A DNA stretch of 64,000 nucleotides from Elusimicrobiota bacterium. GTDB lineage: Bacteria; Elusimicrobiota; Elusimicrobia; FEN-1173. This document shows positions 37,359 through 47,876 of the stretch, piece after piece. The position numbers and the translations under genes are program-made. The notes under the pieces were generated by a model, which was given only the letters and a program-made list of their open reading frames with translations, was not told where the DNA came from and did no database searches. The DNA lies in assembly GCA_016722575.1 (NCBI GenBank), contig JADKIY010000006.1, forward strand, positions 372,001 to 436,000, read 5' to 3'. Within the stretch, counting starts at the first letter, position 1, and every line of letters starts with the position of its first letter.

Positions 37359-38885
37359 TTGAAACGCCACATTCCCCTTTGGGTCGGGCCGCTCGCCACC
37401 GCGGTTCTCTATGTTTTTTGTTTTCCGCGGTTCAACGCGGGCGGGTGGTTGGGCTGGGTCGTCCTGGTTCCGTTCCTTCTGGCGATTCCCCGGTGGCCGC
37501 TTAAAAAAGCGTTGATCGCCGGAGGCCTGGCGGGGTTCGGGGCCCATCTCGGCACCTTGTATTGGGTGTATCCCACCTGCCGGTGGGGGGGCGTCGGAAT
37601 CGGGGTGAGCGCGCTGGCGTTGGTTTCCTTGTCGGCCTATCTCGCGCTCTATTGGTCGGCCTTCGCCGCCGCGGTCAAAGCGGGGGAGGAAATGAAAACC
37701 GCCCGGCCGTTTTTCCTGGCCGCCGCCTGGGTGGCGCTGGAATACCTTCGTGCCCACCTCCTGACCGGTTTCCCCTGGCTTCCCCTGGCCGGTTCCCAGT
37801 GGCTCGTTCCCAAACACCTTCCCTTGGCCGCCATCGGCGGCGCCCACGCGGTGTCCTTTATGGTGGCGCTCTTTAACGGCGCTTTGGCCCTGGCGATCGA
37901 CGGCCGTCTCCGGGGGGAAAAGCGCTGGGCGCGCCCCGCCGTGCCCGCCCTGTTGGCCCTGGTGGGTTTGACCGCCTGGAGCGTCGCCCTGTGGCGGCAC
38001 CCGCCGGCGGAAGGCCCCGCGCTCCGCGCCGCGATTGTGCAGGGGAACATCGACCAATACAAAAAATGGGACCAAAATTACGAGGACGAAATCGTCGCGG
38101 CCTACACCGCGCTCACCCGAACCGCCGCGCAGGAATCCCCCGCGCTCATCGTGTGGCCGGAGACCGCGGTGCCCGGCTGGATCCCCAACGACGTGAAATA
38201 TCTGGAGTGGGTGGCGGGATTGGCCAAGGCGGCCCGGATCCCCATTCTCTTCGGCGCCGTCTCCCGGCAGGCGGGGCGGGATTACAACGCGGCCTTTCTC
38301 ATGTCCCCGGCGGGGGAATTGATCGGCCAATACCGAAAGCGGCACTTGGTCCCTTTCGGCGAATACGCCCCGTTTCAAAAAATCCTGGGACGGTTGGACG
38401 GCGTGTTGAGCGCTTTGGGGGCTTTCGACGCCGGGGACGAGGCCAGCGTTTTGGCGGGGCCCGTGCCTCTGGGCGTGAGCGTCTGCTTTGAAGGGCTTTT
38501 CCCGGGGCTTGTCGCCGACTTTTCCCGGGCGGGGGCGAAGGTCCTGGTGAACATCACCAACGACGGCTGGTACCGCGACAACGCGGCCCCGGAACAGCAT
38601 TTTTCGGCCAACGTGCTTCGGGCGGTGGAAAACGGCCGTTGGGTTCTGCGGGCCGCGAACACGGGGATCTCGGGTTTCATCAACCCCCGGGGGGAAATCC
38701 TCGCCAAAACCGCCTTGCTCACCGCCGCGGTTCTTCCCGGGCCGCTAACGGCCACGGACCGGCCGACCTTTTATGTTCGCCACGGGGATTGGTTCGCGGG
38801 GGGATGTTGTTTGATCGTTCTCCTCGGAGCCGGGAAAGCGCTGATTCAAAAAAGGCGAAGACCTTTCCCGGCGGCCTCGCGCTGA
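37359..38885 (+). CDS. lnt: Apolipoprotein N-acyltransferase
   Basis: Adds the third acyl chain to lipoproteins in the inner membrane. 508 residues: N-terminal TM helices (to about 215), then a nitrilase domain. The catalytic triad segments are V-W-P-E-T-A-V-P-G (Glu), Y-R-K-R-H-L-V-P-F-G-E-Y (Lys) and S-V-C-F-E-G-L-F-P (Cys). TTG start 14 bp after secA. Fits the lipoproteins seen in the window. Confidence 0.94.
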   Translation: MKRHIPLWVGPLATAVLYVFCFPRFNAGGWLGWVVLVPFLLAIPRWPLKKALIAGGLAGFGAHLGTLYWVYPTCRWGGVGIGVSALALVSLSAYLALYWSAFAAAVKAGEEMKTARPFFLAAAWVALEYLRAHLLTGFPWLPLAGSQWLVPKHLPLAAIGGAHAVSFMVALFNGALALAIDGRLRGEKRWARPAVPALLALVGLTAWSVALWRHPPAEGPALRAAIVQGNIDQYKKWDQNYEDEIVAAYTALTRTAAQESPALIVWPETAVPGWIPNDVKYLEWVAGLAKAARIPILFGAVSRQAGRDYNAAFLMSPAGELIGQYRKRHLVPFGEYAPFQKILGRLDGVLSALGAFDAGDEASVLAGPVPLGVSVCFEGLFPGLVADFSRAGAKVLVNITNDGWYRDNAAPEQHFSANVLRAVENGRWVLRAANTGISGFINPRGEILAKTALLTAAVLPGPLTATDRPTFYVRHGDWFAGGCCLIVLLGAGKALIQKRRRPFPAASR

Positions 38886-38903
38886 TCGTTTTTCTTTTCC
38901 GGT

Positions 38904-39773
38904 TTATCGGTCGGGTCCGTTCCCCGAGCGAAAAACCTTCCGCCGAAAATACCATTCCACCGCTTTAACCCACCACCCGTCCGGCACCCACTTCCGAAGA
39001 AACCAATGAAGATGGGCGTCCCCCCCGATGCGCACCCGGAGCGGAATCCGCCGGGCTTCGCAAAGGTCCGCCATCCGCCGGGACACCGCCCGGGGATCTT
39101 TTTCCGAATTCTCCCGAAAGGTTTTTAGGAAATCCTCAAAGGCCCGAACCCGCTTTTTGTCCGACGCGGGGACGTCCTCCTTAAGGGGCGGCCGGAGGGC
39201 GGCCCGGGAAAACCCGGTTCGATAGGCCCCCGGCTCGACCGCGCAGACTTGTACGCCGGACTCGGCGAGGTCGTAAAAGAGCGCCTCGGTCAGGGCGTCC
39301 AGGGCGTGCTTGGAAGCGCCGTAGGTGCCGTAAAAAGGAAACGTCGTGTAGGCCGTCAGGCTGGTGACGTTCAGAATCCGCCCCCGGGAGGACCGCAGAA
39401 CGGGGAGGAGCCCCTGCAGGAGCGCCAACGGACCGAAAAAATTGAGATCGAATTGGTTGCGGACGTCCGTCAAGGATTGATGTTCGACCGGCCCCAGGAC
39501 CGCGGCCCCCGCGTTGTTGATCAAGACGTCCAACTGCCGTCCGAAATGGAGTTTCGTTTTTTCAACCAGGTGTTGGATCGAAGCGGGGTCCCGCAGGTCG
39601 ACGTCGGCGAATTTAAGCCGGGGGGAATCGGCCAGGTCGGGAAACAACGCCGCGCCCCGGACTTCGCCGCCCCGCAGGGCGGCCAGCACCCGGTGCCCCC
39701 GGGCGTGCAATTCCGTCACCAGCAATCGGCCGAAACCGCCGGAGGCGCCGGTCAATAGGATCGATTTTTCCAT
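38904..39773 (-). CDS. Short-chain dehydrogenase/reductase
   Basis: Classical SDR of 289 residues, substrate unknown. Cofactor loop T-G-A-S-G-G-F-G (8-15), N-N-A-G-A-A (86-91), catalytic Ser138, Tyr151 and Lys155 in Y-G-T-Y-G-A-S-K. The C-terminal 40 residues are aromatic and basic, as in SDRs that sit at the membrane. A longer open frame upstream is rejected because homology starts at this ATG. It has no SD and is likely a near-leaderless message. Divergent from putA. Confidence 0.88.
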   Translation of the reverse strand: MEKSILLTGASGGFGRLLVTELHARGHRVLAALRGGEVRGAALFPDLADSPRLKFADVDLRDPASIQHLVEKTKLHFGRQLDVLINNAGAAVLGPVEHQSLTDVRNQFDLNFFGPLALLQGLLPVLRSSRGRILNVTSLTAYTTFPFYGTYGASKHALDALTEALFYDLAESGVQVCAVEPGAYRTGFSRAALRPPLKEDVPASDKKRVRAFEDFLKTFRENSEKDPRAVSRRMADLCEARRIPLRVRIGGDAHLHWFLRKWVPDGWWVKAVEWYFRRKVFRSGNGPDR

Positions 39774-39810
39774 GCCCGTAGAGTATACGGGAGGAACGGG
39801 CAAAAAAAAA
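39774..39810 (-). promoter_or_regulatory. Promoter of the SDR gene (near-leaderless)
   Basis: Minus-strand TATACT at 39787-39782, 8 bp before the ATG at 39773. The -35 region is a T-run (39810-39805) with a 17-bp spacer, so the match there is weak. Confidence 0.5.
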
Positions 39811-39844
39811 GTCTTTCCGCGTCCCCCGCCCGGGAACGGCCGGG

Positions 39845-39878
39845 TTGAATTTGTCGGCGGGCGGGATATACTGAAACC
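39845..39878 (+). promoter_or_regulatory. Promoter of putA (leaderless)
   Basis: TTGAAT (39845-39850), 16-bp spacer, TATACT (39867-39872), then 6 bp to ATG 39879. The expected start of transcription, 7 bp after the -10, is exactly the A of ATG. No SD is present. Confidence 0.65.
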
Positions 39879-42626
39879 ATGGCGACGTCGATGGAACGAT
39901 TGTCGGGGCGCGTGGAATCCCTGGGGCGGGAACTCCTCCGCCGGTCCGCGGAATTCCGTTCCCCTCTTTTCTCGCGGAATGGGCTGACGGAAAAGCTGTT
40001 GGACGCCGGGATGAACCACCGGGCCCTGCGGCGGGCCCTCCTGACTTTTTTGGACGTGAGCCCGACCCTCGCGAACAACGCCGAAGTCAAAGGAAAACTT
40101 TTGGATCTATTGGAAGAGTCGGCCGCCCCCGGCTGGATCGCCCGGTGGATTCCGGCGAATCTTCTGGCCCCGGGGCTCCGCTTCGGCCTGCGGTGGATGG
40201 CCGAACGTTTCATCGCGGGCGAAACCATCGAGGAGGCCGGTCCCCGCCTGGAGGCCCTTCGCCGCGAAGGGTCGGACGTGCTCTTGGACGTCCTGGGCGA
40301 AGGGCTCACCTCCGCGCGCTCCTCCGAGGAGCACGTGGGCCGCTACCTGGACCTTCTGGCCCACCTCCCGCGCCCCCATATTTCGATCAAAGTGTCCGCC
40401 CTGGCGCCTTTTTTCGGCCCGCTGAACGAGGCGGCCCTGGTGGAAGCCCGGGAGCGTCTGCGGCGGGTGGCGCGCGCCGCCCAAAAACAGCCGGGGGCTT
40501 TTCTTTGGATCGACATGGAGCAACACAGCCTGAAGAGCCGGATCTTTCAGGTCTATCGGGATTTGCTCGACGAAAAGGAATTTTCCGGTTTTGACGGCCT
40601 GGGCCTGGCGGTGCAGGCCTATCTTCGGGAGACGGCCCGCGATTTGGAGGACCTGAAGTCCTGGTCCCTGGCCCGGGGACGGCGGACGCCGGTTCGCCTC
40701 GTGAAAGGCGCTTACTGGGACCAGGAAAACCTTTGGGCGGCCAAAGCGGGCTGGCCGGTGCCCGTCTGGCCCCATAAACACCGAACCGATCGGGAATTCG
40801 AGGCCCTGTCGGCTTTCCTTCTGGAAAATCCCGAGGCTTTCCGGCCGGCCTTCGGCACCCACAACGCCCGAAGCCTCGCCGTCGTCCTGGCCCTGGCGGA
40901 GGACCGGGGATTGGCCCCGGGGGACGTGGAATTTCAAACGCTCTTCGGCATGGCCGAGGAAACCCGCCGGGCGCTGAACGCCATGGGACAACGAACCCGG
41001 GTCTACACCCCCTACGGAGGCCTGGTTCCCGGGATGGCTTATCTGGTCCGGCGGGTGCTGGAAAACACGGCGAACGAATCCTTTCTGCGCCAATCCCATC
41101 GCCGCGCGGGCCCCGCCCTTCTGCTCCGGCCGCCCGCGGCGGAGACCGCGGAGGAGAGCGCCCCCGGGGAGAATCGGGGGTTCGTCAACGAGCCCTTGAC
41201 GGATTGGTCGCGTCCGGAAAACCGCGGACGCATGGCGGATTCCTTGGCCCGCGAGGCGTCGTCGGCGCCCTCCCCCGGCGGAGGCGCCGGGGATCCCGGC
41301 GCGGCGCTGGAACGTGCGGCCAACGCCGCGGAGGCCTGGGGGCGCCGAACCGTGCGGGATCGGGCCGACCGCTTGCGGGCGGCGGCCCGGGAAATGCGGC
41401 GGCGCCGTTTCGAGCTGGCGGCCAAAATCGTCCGCGAAGTGGGGAAAACCTGGGTCGAAGCCGACGCCGATGTGGCGGAAGCCGTGGACTTCATCGAGTA
41501 TTACACCGCCGAGGCCGAACGCCTGGACGTTCCGCCGGCTCTTCCGTCTCTCCCGGGGCTGCGGAACCGGATGGTCCACCGGCCCCTGGGGCCGGGCGTG
41601 GTCATCGCTCCGTGGAATTTCCCCCTGGCCATTCCCTGCGGGATGACCGTGGCGGCTCTCGTCACGGGCAACACCGTCGTCCTTAAACCGGCGGAGCAGG
41701 CCCCCGGGATTGCCCGGGAGCTCGTGGACCTGTTGTCGACGGTGTGCCCGCCCGGGGTGATTCAGCTCGTTCCCGGGCCCGGGGAAACGGTCGGCGCGGC
41801 CCTGGTGAAAGACCCCCGAACCCAGTTCATCGCCTTCACGGGGTCGGACGACACCGCCCGACACATCCGTCAAGACGCGGCCGACGCGCCTTTCGCAAAA
41901 CGACTGATCCTGGAGACGGGCGGCAAGAACGCCATCTTCGTCGACGCGGACGCCGATCTGGACCTCGCCCTGGCCGGCGTGATCGACTCCGCTTTCGGCT
42001 ACAGCGGTCAAAAATGCAGCGCCTGTTCCCGATTGATTCTTCACGAAAAAATCCGGGAGCGTTTCCTGGCCCAATTTCTGGAGTTGGTGGCGGCTCTCCG
42101 GGTGGGGGATCCCGCGGACCCCTCGACCCAGGTGGGCCCGCTGATCGACGATGCGGCGTTCCGGAAGGTGCGGGGCTACGTCGAATTGGGGAAAGCGGAG
42201 GGGCGATTGCTCACGCCGGAAAAGGCGGACGCCGCCGCGCGGCTGGTGTGGCCGGCGGTGATGGAGTTGACGTCGCCCCGGGCCCGGTCGGCCCAGGAGG
42301 AGATTTTCGGTCCCGTGGTCGCGGTGTTCACCGCGGGAAGCGCGCCGGACGCCTTTGAAATCATGAACGCGACGCGCTTCGCTTTGACGGCCGGGGTCTT
42401 TACGCGGTCGTCAGAGACCAAGGCGCTTTTCGGCCGGTCCGTCGTCGCCGGGGTCAAATACGTGAACCGGAAAATCACCCACGCGAGCGTGGGCCTCATC
42501 CCCTTCGGGGGAACCCGGGCCTCGGGCACCGGTACGCACGCGGGCGGCCCGTTCACCCTCCTCCAATTCCTTCGCCAAGAAGTTCAAATCGAAGAACCGC
42601 CCCACTACGAAATCGATTTGCCGTGA
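39879..42626 (+). CDS. putA: Bifunctional proline dehydrogenase / P5C dehydrogenase
   Basis: Oxidises proline to glutamate in two steps. 915 residues. The proline dehydrogenase barrel (about 60-420) has I-S-I-K-V-S-A-L, D-M-E-Q-H-S-L-K and R-L-V-K-G-A-Y-W-D. A linker is followed by an aldehyde dehydrogenase domain (about 470-900) with A-P-W-N-F-P-L-A-I, F-T-G-S-D-D-T-A, L-E-T-G-G-K-N-A and the catalytic Cys in Y-S-G-Q-K-C-S-A-C. No N-terminal DNA-binding domain, so it is a non-repressor PutA. Divergent from the SDR. Confidence 0.95.
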   Translation: MATSMERLSGRVESLGRELLRRSAEFRSPLFSRNGLTEKLLDAGMNHRALRRALLTFLDVSPTLANNAEVKGKLLDLLEESAAPGWIARWIPANLLAPGLRFGLRWMAERFIAGETIEEAGPRLEALRREGSDVLLDVLGEGLTSARSSEEHVGRYLDLLAHLPRPHISIKVSALAPFFGPLNEAALVEARERLRRVARAAQKQPGAFLWIDMEQHSLKSRIFQVYRDLLDEKEFSGFDGLGLAVQAYLRETARDLEDLKSWSLARGRRTPVRLVKGAYWDQENLWAAKAGWPVPVWPHKHRTDREFEALSAFLLENPEAFRPAFGTHNARSLAVVLALAEDRGLAPGDVEFQTLFGMAEETRRALNAMGQRTRVYTPYGGLVPGMAYLVRRVLENTANESFLRQSHRRAGPALLLRPPAAETAEESAPGENRGFVNEPLTDWSRPENRGRMADSLAREASSAPSPGGGAGDPGAALERAANAAEAWGRRTVRDRADRLRAAAREMRRRRFELAAKIVREVGKTWVEADADVAEAVDFIEYYTAEAERLDVPPALPSLPGLRNRMVHRPLGPGVVIAPWNFPLAIPCGMTVAALVTGNTVVLKPAEQAPGIARELVDLLSTVCPPGVIQLVPGPGETVGAALVKDPRTQFIAFTGSDDTARHIRQDAADAPFAKRLILETGGKNAIFVDADADLDLALAGVIDSAFGYSGQKCSACSRLILHEKIRERFLAQFLELVAALRVGDPADPSTQVGPLIDDAAFRKVRGYVELGKAEGRLLTPEKADAAARLVWPAVMELTSPRARSAQEEIFGPVVAVFTAGSAPDAFEIMNATRFALTAGVFTRSSETKALFGRSVVAGVKYVNRKITHASVGLIPFGGTRASGTGTHAGGPFTLLQFLRQEVQIEEPPHYEIDLP

Positions 42627-42628
42627 AC

Positions 42629-42664
42629 TTGTCAAAGCCGCGTTAAAAACTGCTAAAATCCTTT
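42629..42664 (+). promoter_or_regulatory. Promoter of tRNA-fMet
   Basis: TTGTCA (42629-42634), 19-bp spacer, and the extended -10 TGCTAAAAT (42651-42659), ending 5 bp before the first tRNA base. Confidence 0.6.
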
Positions 42665-42738
<74 letters not shown>

Positions 42739-42740
42739 CA

Positions 42741-42778
42741 AAAAAAACCGGTCGCGCATTGGCGCGGGCGGTTTTTTT
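42741..42778 (+). terminator. Intrinsic terminator after tRNA-fMet
   Basis: A-run, stem ACCGGTCGCGC pairing with GCGCGGGCGGT (two mismatches) around ATTG, then seven T. The A/T runs on both sides allow bidirectional function. Confidence 0.85.
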
Positions 42779-43092
42779 GCTTTTTGGCGGATTTGAACCT
42801 ACGACCGGGAGAAATAAAAGTCCAAATCCGACGGAGGCGCGGGAGCCGACCCCACCGCAGAGCTCTTGGGGCCGGCGGCGCGCCGGAGGCGCAACCCCTC
42901 CGCCGACGAAACGGTTGGAGCGCGACCGCCTTGGTGGAAATGCGGCGGGGAGCGGCCGCCGGGAGCCCCCCCGAATAAAGTCACGCCTTAGCGTTTTTAA
43001 GTTCGAAGGAAGATTCGTGTTGCGTTGTCGGGGGATCGGGGGATGGACAAGGCGTTGGCCCCTGGGAGCGGCCCCATCGTCCCACCGTTTGG
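42779..43092. other. Gene-free stretch with an inverted copy of the tRNA-fMet T-arm
   Basis: No credible CDS in about 310 bp. Positions 42789-42806 are the exact reverse complement of 42710-42727 (18 bp covering the T-stem and T-loop of tRNA-fMet). The rest is GC-rich without recognisable structure. Open frames here give the well-known spurious antisense-tRNA peptide. Confidence 0.6.
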
Positions 43093-43128
43093 TTGAACAA
43101 GGCTTTCCCGATCTGATATATTCCACCC
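43093..43128 (+). promoter_or_regulatory. Promoter of the Cys-rich protein gene (leaderless)
   Basis: TTGAAC (43093-43098), 18-bp spacer, extended -10 TGATATATT (-10 hexamer 43117-43122), then 6 bp to ATG 43129. The predicted transcription start coincides with the A of ATG. Confidence 0.65.
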
Positions 43129-43554
43129 ATGCGAAAATGGTCCGCCCTTTTTTTGGCCGTGATGTTGGCGGTGCCGGCCCACGCCGGGGGCGCGGCGCCG
43201 AAAAAGCAACCCGCCGATTGCGCGGTGTGCGGCCACGTGTGTTGTTGCCCCGATGTCTGCGCGAAAATAATTAAAAACCGGAAATCCGCGGCGCCTTCGT
43301 CGGGCGCGGACGCCCCCGCCCAGGACCCCTGCGGCGTTTCAGAGGCCCAGTGCCGGTTGGGCCCCCTGGAGGGGAATCCCGCCTTTCTTCGAGAAGCGTG
43401 CCGGCCGGCGGAGCCTTTGCGCGGCCCGACGCTCGCGGTCCGCCCGGTGAAGGCGGATTTGTCCCGTTTCACCGACGGATGTCCCTTTTTGCCGTACCGA
43501 AACATTTTCTCGCCGGTTCCCGTTCCGCCCCCCCGTTTCCAACCCCTGGTCTAA
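43129..43554 (+). CDS. Small exported Cys-rich protein
   Basis: 141 residues, unknown family. Signal peptide of about 19 residues (A-H-A cleavage), then a compact C-x2-C-x3-C-C-C-x3-C cluster with a His (C-A-V-C-G-H-V-C-C-C-P-D-V-C), which looks metal-binding. Further Cys are spread to about residue 122, and the end is Pro-rich. It starts a plus-strand cluster with a TonB-dependent receptor, a PepSY protein and TonB-ExbBD, which suggests a periplasmic metal-handling role (inference). Confidence 0.65.
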   Translation: MRKWSALFLAVMLAVPAHAGGAAPKKQPADCAVCGHVCCCPDVCAKIIKNRKSAAPSSGADAPAQDPCGVSEAQCRLGPLEGNPAFLREACRPAEPLRGPTLAVRPVKADLSRFTDGCPFLPYRNIFSPVPVPPPRFQPLV

Positions 43555-43672
43555 TCCGAAATAGTTCGCCGTCCCTTTCCGGGGACCGGCGATTTCCGAT
43601 ATAAGCGTCATTCGCCGGCGGACACGCGCCGGCGACCGCCGCGTTTTCTTTGCGTTCTTGGGGAGGATCATC

Positions 43673-45880
43673 ATGCCTTTGCGGTTGATCAATCGATTTG
43701 CGGGAGTTGGATTCTTGGCATTGTGGGCGGCGGTGGCGGGGGGGCACGCGACCGACGACGTCGGGGCTTCGACGGCGACGGCGGCCGCCCCGTCGGCTCC
43801 TCCGTCGGCGGGGTCCCCCGTCGGGGAGGCGCCGGAGGTGGTGCTGGAAGCCGTCCAGGTTTTGGGAACGCGCATTGAACGGAACCCGGCCGGCCGGACG
43901 ATCGGTAAGGTGGAGCGAAACAAAATCGAAGCGACCGACGCCTTCAACCTCCGGGAAATGTTCACCACCGTCCCCGGGGTCACCCTGCGACAAAGCAACG
44001 GCCCGCGGGACGTCACGATCTCGATCCGCGGTTCGGGTTCGAAACAGTCCTTCGCGGTGCGGAACATCAAAATGTACGAGGATTGGTTCCCCACCACTCA
44101 ATCGGACGGGTTGTCGAGAACGGACATCAACGACCCCAACGCGTACGAAGGAATCGACGTTCTCCGGGGGCCGTCGTCCTCCCTTTACGACAATTACGCG
44201 CTGGGCGGCGTCGTGAACTTCCGCTCGCGCCAGGGCCGCGACATCGACGGGGTGGACGTGGGATCCACCTTGGGGAGCCACGCCTATTCCAACCATTACG
44301 TGCACGCGGGGGGCCGCAGCCCGGGGTTCGAGTATTCGGCCTTCGGCAGTTTCATCCAAGGCGACGGGTACATCGACCACAGCGCCTTTTGGACGGGGAC
44401 GCAAAACCTGACGATGACCTTCACCCCGGACGAAAAACGGACCATCGTCTTTAAATACTTAAACAACGACCTGCGCGCCGACGTTCCCAACCGGCTGACG
44501 ATGAACCAATTCACGGACAACCCGCGGCAGGAGGGCACGACCAGCGTCACGGGCGTGGGCAACGTGTCCGCCACCCAGGCCGACCAGAACCGCGAAGACC
44601 GGCGAACGATCGTGGGGGTTCGCTACGAACACGCCCTCACGCCCGACACCGGGCTGCGCTTCCTGGGCGCCTACGACACCAAAGACATCAACCAGACCTT
44701 CGCGACGATCGGCGACAACGTGAACCCCAACTTCCACCAGTACATGGACCTCACGCGCCAGGGGACGTTGTTCGGCAAACCGGCCAAGCATTTCGCCGGG
44801 GTGTTCTTTAACTACATGGAGCAGGAAGCGACCAGCTACCGGAACCTCGCCGATTGGAGCGGCACCCGCGGCGCGGCGCAATCCAACACGCGCGGCAACC
44901 ACCGCAACGTCGGCGGCCGTTTCCGCGAGGAGGTCCAATTCACCGACCGCTGGAGCGGCGTGCTGGGGCTCGGCCTGGAGTCCTCCCGGGTGACCGCCCG
45001 GGTTCAGACCCGAACGGCCAGCGAGGCGTACTCCCGCGTTCGCGTGGAGCGGAATTTCTTCAACGTCGCTCCCGAAGCCGACCTCGTCTTCCAGGCGAAG
45101 CCGGATTTGAAGTTTCACGGGCGGGTGGGAACCGGTTATGGAATTCCCGGCATCGGCCAATTGACGACCACGCCCGCGGGAACCACCGGCAACAACGGGG
45201 ACCTCCGCCCCATGCGGAACGTCGGGTTTGAATTGGGCGCGGTCGGCAACGCGGGGGGAACGCTGGCGTTCGACTGGGCGGGCTACTACGAGATATTCAA
45301 AGACGAGTTCGTCACCCAATCGCCCGGGTCGGGGCTTTCGAGCTTCACCTCCAACGCTCCCCGGGCGGACCACCGGGGCGCGGAAGCGACCTTGGAGTGG
45401 CGGCCCGTCGCGGGGGCGTCCTGGTCGGTCGGGTACACCTTCAACAACCACGTCTACAAGAAATACACCGAAAACATCAGCGGGGTCGCCTTCGATCGCC
45501 GCGGAAACAAGGTGCCGGGCGCCGAGGAGCACGTGCTCAACTCCCGCCTGGGTTACGAGGCCGGGGCCGGGTGGGGGACGTGGATCGAGGCCAATTACAT
45601 CGCTCCGTACTACATCAACAACAGCAACACGCTCAAATCCTTGAGCGCGACGGTTTGGAACGTGAACGCGCACGTCAACCGGACGCTGACCAAGGGGCCT
45701 TTTAAGAAAATGATCCTGTTCGTGGACCTGCGGAACGCCTTCGACAAGAAATACATCGGGTCGACGGTCGTGGTGGCCGACGCCCTGGGGGACACCCCCG
45801 ACACGGTGCGGGCCACCAAGCAGGGGTTTTTCGCGGGCCAGGACCGGTCCGTGTTCGGCGGAGTGAAGTTGACGTTCTGA
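43673..45880 (+). CDS. TonB-dependent outer-membrane receptor
   Basis: 735 residues. Signal peptide, a Pro/Ala-rich spacer, then a TonB-box-like E-V-V-L-E-A-V-Q-V-L-G near residue 55. The plug domain follows with the L-R-E-M-F-T-T-V-P-G-V region, I-R-G-S-G and D-V-L-R-G-P-S-S-S-L-Y-D-N-Y-A-L-G-G-V-V-N. The rest is a 22-strand-type barrel ending in Phe. The PepSY neighbour suggests a ferric siderophore or other metal chelate as ligand. ATG 43673 has GGGAGGA upstream. A 7-bp GC hairpin (43613-43634) sits in the leader after a TATAAG -10-like box. Confidence 0.9.
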   Translation: MPLRLINRFAGVGFLALWAAVAGGHATDDVGASTATAAAPSAPPSAGSPVGEAPEVVLEAVQVLGTRIERNPAGRTIGKVERNKIEATDAFNLREMFTTVPGVTLRQSNGPRDVTISIRGSGSKQSFAVRNIKMYEDWFPTTQSDGLSRTDINDPNAYEGIDVLRGPSSSLYDNYALGGVVNFRSRQGRDIDGVDVGSTLGSHAYSNHYVHAGGRSPGFEYSAFGSFIQGDGYIDHSAFWTGTQNLTMTFTPDEKRTIVFKYLNNDLRADVPNRLTMNQFTDNPRQEGTTSVTGVGNVSATQADQNREDRRTIVGVRYEHALTPDTGLRFLGAYDTKDINQTFATIGDNVNPNFHQYMDLTRQGTLFGKPAKHFAGVFFNYMEQEATSYRNLADWSGTRGAAQSNTRGNHRNVGGRFREEVQFTDRWSGVLGLGLESSRVTARVQTRTASEAYSRVRVERNFFNVAPEADLVFQAKPDLKFHGRVGTGYGIPGIGQLTTTPAGTTGNNGDLRPMRNVGFELGAVGNAGGTLAFDWAGYYEIFKDEFVTQSPGSGLSSFTSNAPRADHRGAEATLEWRPVAGASWSVGYTFNNHVYKKYTENISGVAFDRRGNKVPGAEEHVLNSRLGYEAGAGWGTWIEANYIAPYYINNSNTLKSLSATVWNVNAHVNRTLTKGPFKKMILFVDLRNAFDKKYIGSTVVVADALGDTPDTVRATKQGFFAGQDRSVFGGVKLTF

Positions 45881-45887
45881 ATGGAGA

Positions 45888-45920
45888 CCCCCGGCGCTTC
45901 CTTTCGGGAAGCGCCGGGGG
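45888..45920 (+). promoter_or_regulatory. Strong stem-loop between receptor and PepSY genes
   Basis: Perfect 14-bp stem CCCCCGGCGCTTCC / GGAAGCGCCGGGGG with a 5-base loop, 8 bp after the receptor stop. No T-run follows, so it is more likely an mRNA-stabilising or expression-tapering hairpin inside the operon than an intrinsic terminator. Confidence 0.7.
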
Positions 45921-45942
45921 CCCGTTGGAGGGGGGAAGTCTT

Positions 45943-47206
45943 ATGAGTGTTCCGGATCAAAACGCGTCCTCCGGCCACGCGCGCCTGTGGCGGTGGCATT
46001 TTTGGGCGGGCGTCTGCCTCAGCCCGACCCTGGCCGTCTTGGCCGTCACGGGGCTGGTGTATTTGTTCAAACCGCGGGTGGAGCCGAAACTGTATGAAAA
46101 ATGGCTTCGGGTCCCGGTCGGACCCGCCGAAGTCTCCGTGCAACGGCAATGGGACAACGCCCAAAGCGCGTTCCCGGGCTGGACCGCCCAAAGCCTGATC
46201 GCGAGCCCCGGAGCGGGCCGTTCCACCCAGGTGTTTTTGAAATCCAAAGAGGGCCCCCCGCTCACCGTGTACGTGAACCCGCACGACGGGACCATCGTGG
46301 GCAGCCAGAGGACGGACCGCACCCTCATGCAGTTGGCCCACGATCTGCACGGGTCCCTTCTTCTCGGGCGGGCCGGGGAAATCGCCATGGAAATGACGGC
46401 GGGCTGGGCGTTCCTTCTCCTGGCGACGGGGTTGTTCCTGTGGTGGCCCAAAAAAGGCGGCGGGGGGGGCGTGTGGTATCCGCGCTTGTCCCTTTCGGGC
46501 CGGGGCCGGTGGAGGGATCTTCACGCCGTTCCGGCGTTCTACCTCGCCGGATTGCTGTTCCTCTTCGTGGGCACGGGCGTCCCTTGGACCGGCGTCACGG
46601 GAAAATGGATTTCCCAAATCGCCCAGGCGACCGGAACGGGCTCGCCGCCCGGTTTCGGCGGGTCGCCGTTCACCTGCGACCCGGCGCCGGGTCAAAAACC
46701 GCTTCCTTTGGACCGATTGGTGGCGGTCGCCCGGGAGCGGCTTCCGGGCGCCACGCCCACGATCCTTTGGCCCAAGGACCCCCGAAAGGCGGCGGTCATC
46801 CGATGGAAAGCGCCCCGACCCATGGACCGGGCGTACATCCATGTGGATCCCACCACGGGCGCCGTCCTGGCCGATTACCGGTGGAAAGATTTCGGTTGGA
46901 TCGGCAAATTTACGTTGATGTCGGTGGCCTTGCACGAGGGGACGTGGCTGGGGACGTGGAACCTGGTCTTGAATTCCATCGTCGGTCTCGGCGTGTTGGC
47001 GCTGGTGGCCACGGGGGCGATCCTGTGGTGGAAGCGTCGCCCGGCCGGTTCCTGGGCGGGAGCGCCGGCCGCCACCGGGCGGGAACCCTTGCCCGCGGCT
47101 TTTTGGGCGTTGTCGGCCTTGTTTTTTTGCCTTGTTCCCATGGCGGGGGCCTCGGCCCTGGCGTTGTTCGGTCTGGATCGAATTCTAAAACAATGGAGGC
47201 GTCGCG

Positions 47207-47223
<17 letters not shown>
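45943..47223 (+). CDS. PepSY-associated TM protein (probable siderophore/iron reductase)
   Basis: 426 residues with the PiuB/FsrB-type layout: R-L-W-R-W-H-F-W-A-G at the start with TM1 at about 19-37, an extracytoplasmic PepSY-like part, L-M-Q-L-A-H-D-L-H-G-S-L-L-L-G before TM2, further TM helices near 200, 340 and 390, and a second conserved H-E-G-T-W-L-G. The His positions in the helices fit haem binding. Members reduce ferric chelates or support receptor uptake. ATG 45943 has a strong GGAGGGGGG site. Overlaps exbB by 17 bp. Confidence 0.85.
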
Positions 47224-47866
<643 letters not shown>

Positions 47867-47876
47867 GGAGGGCCGC

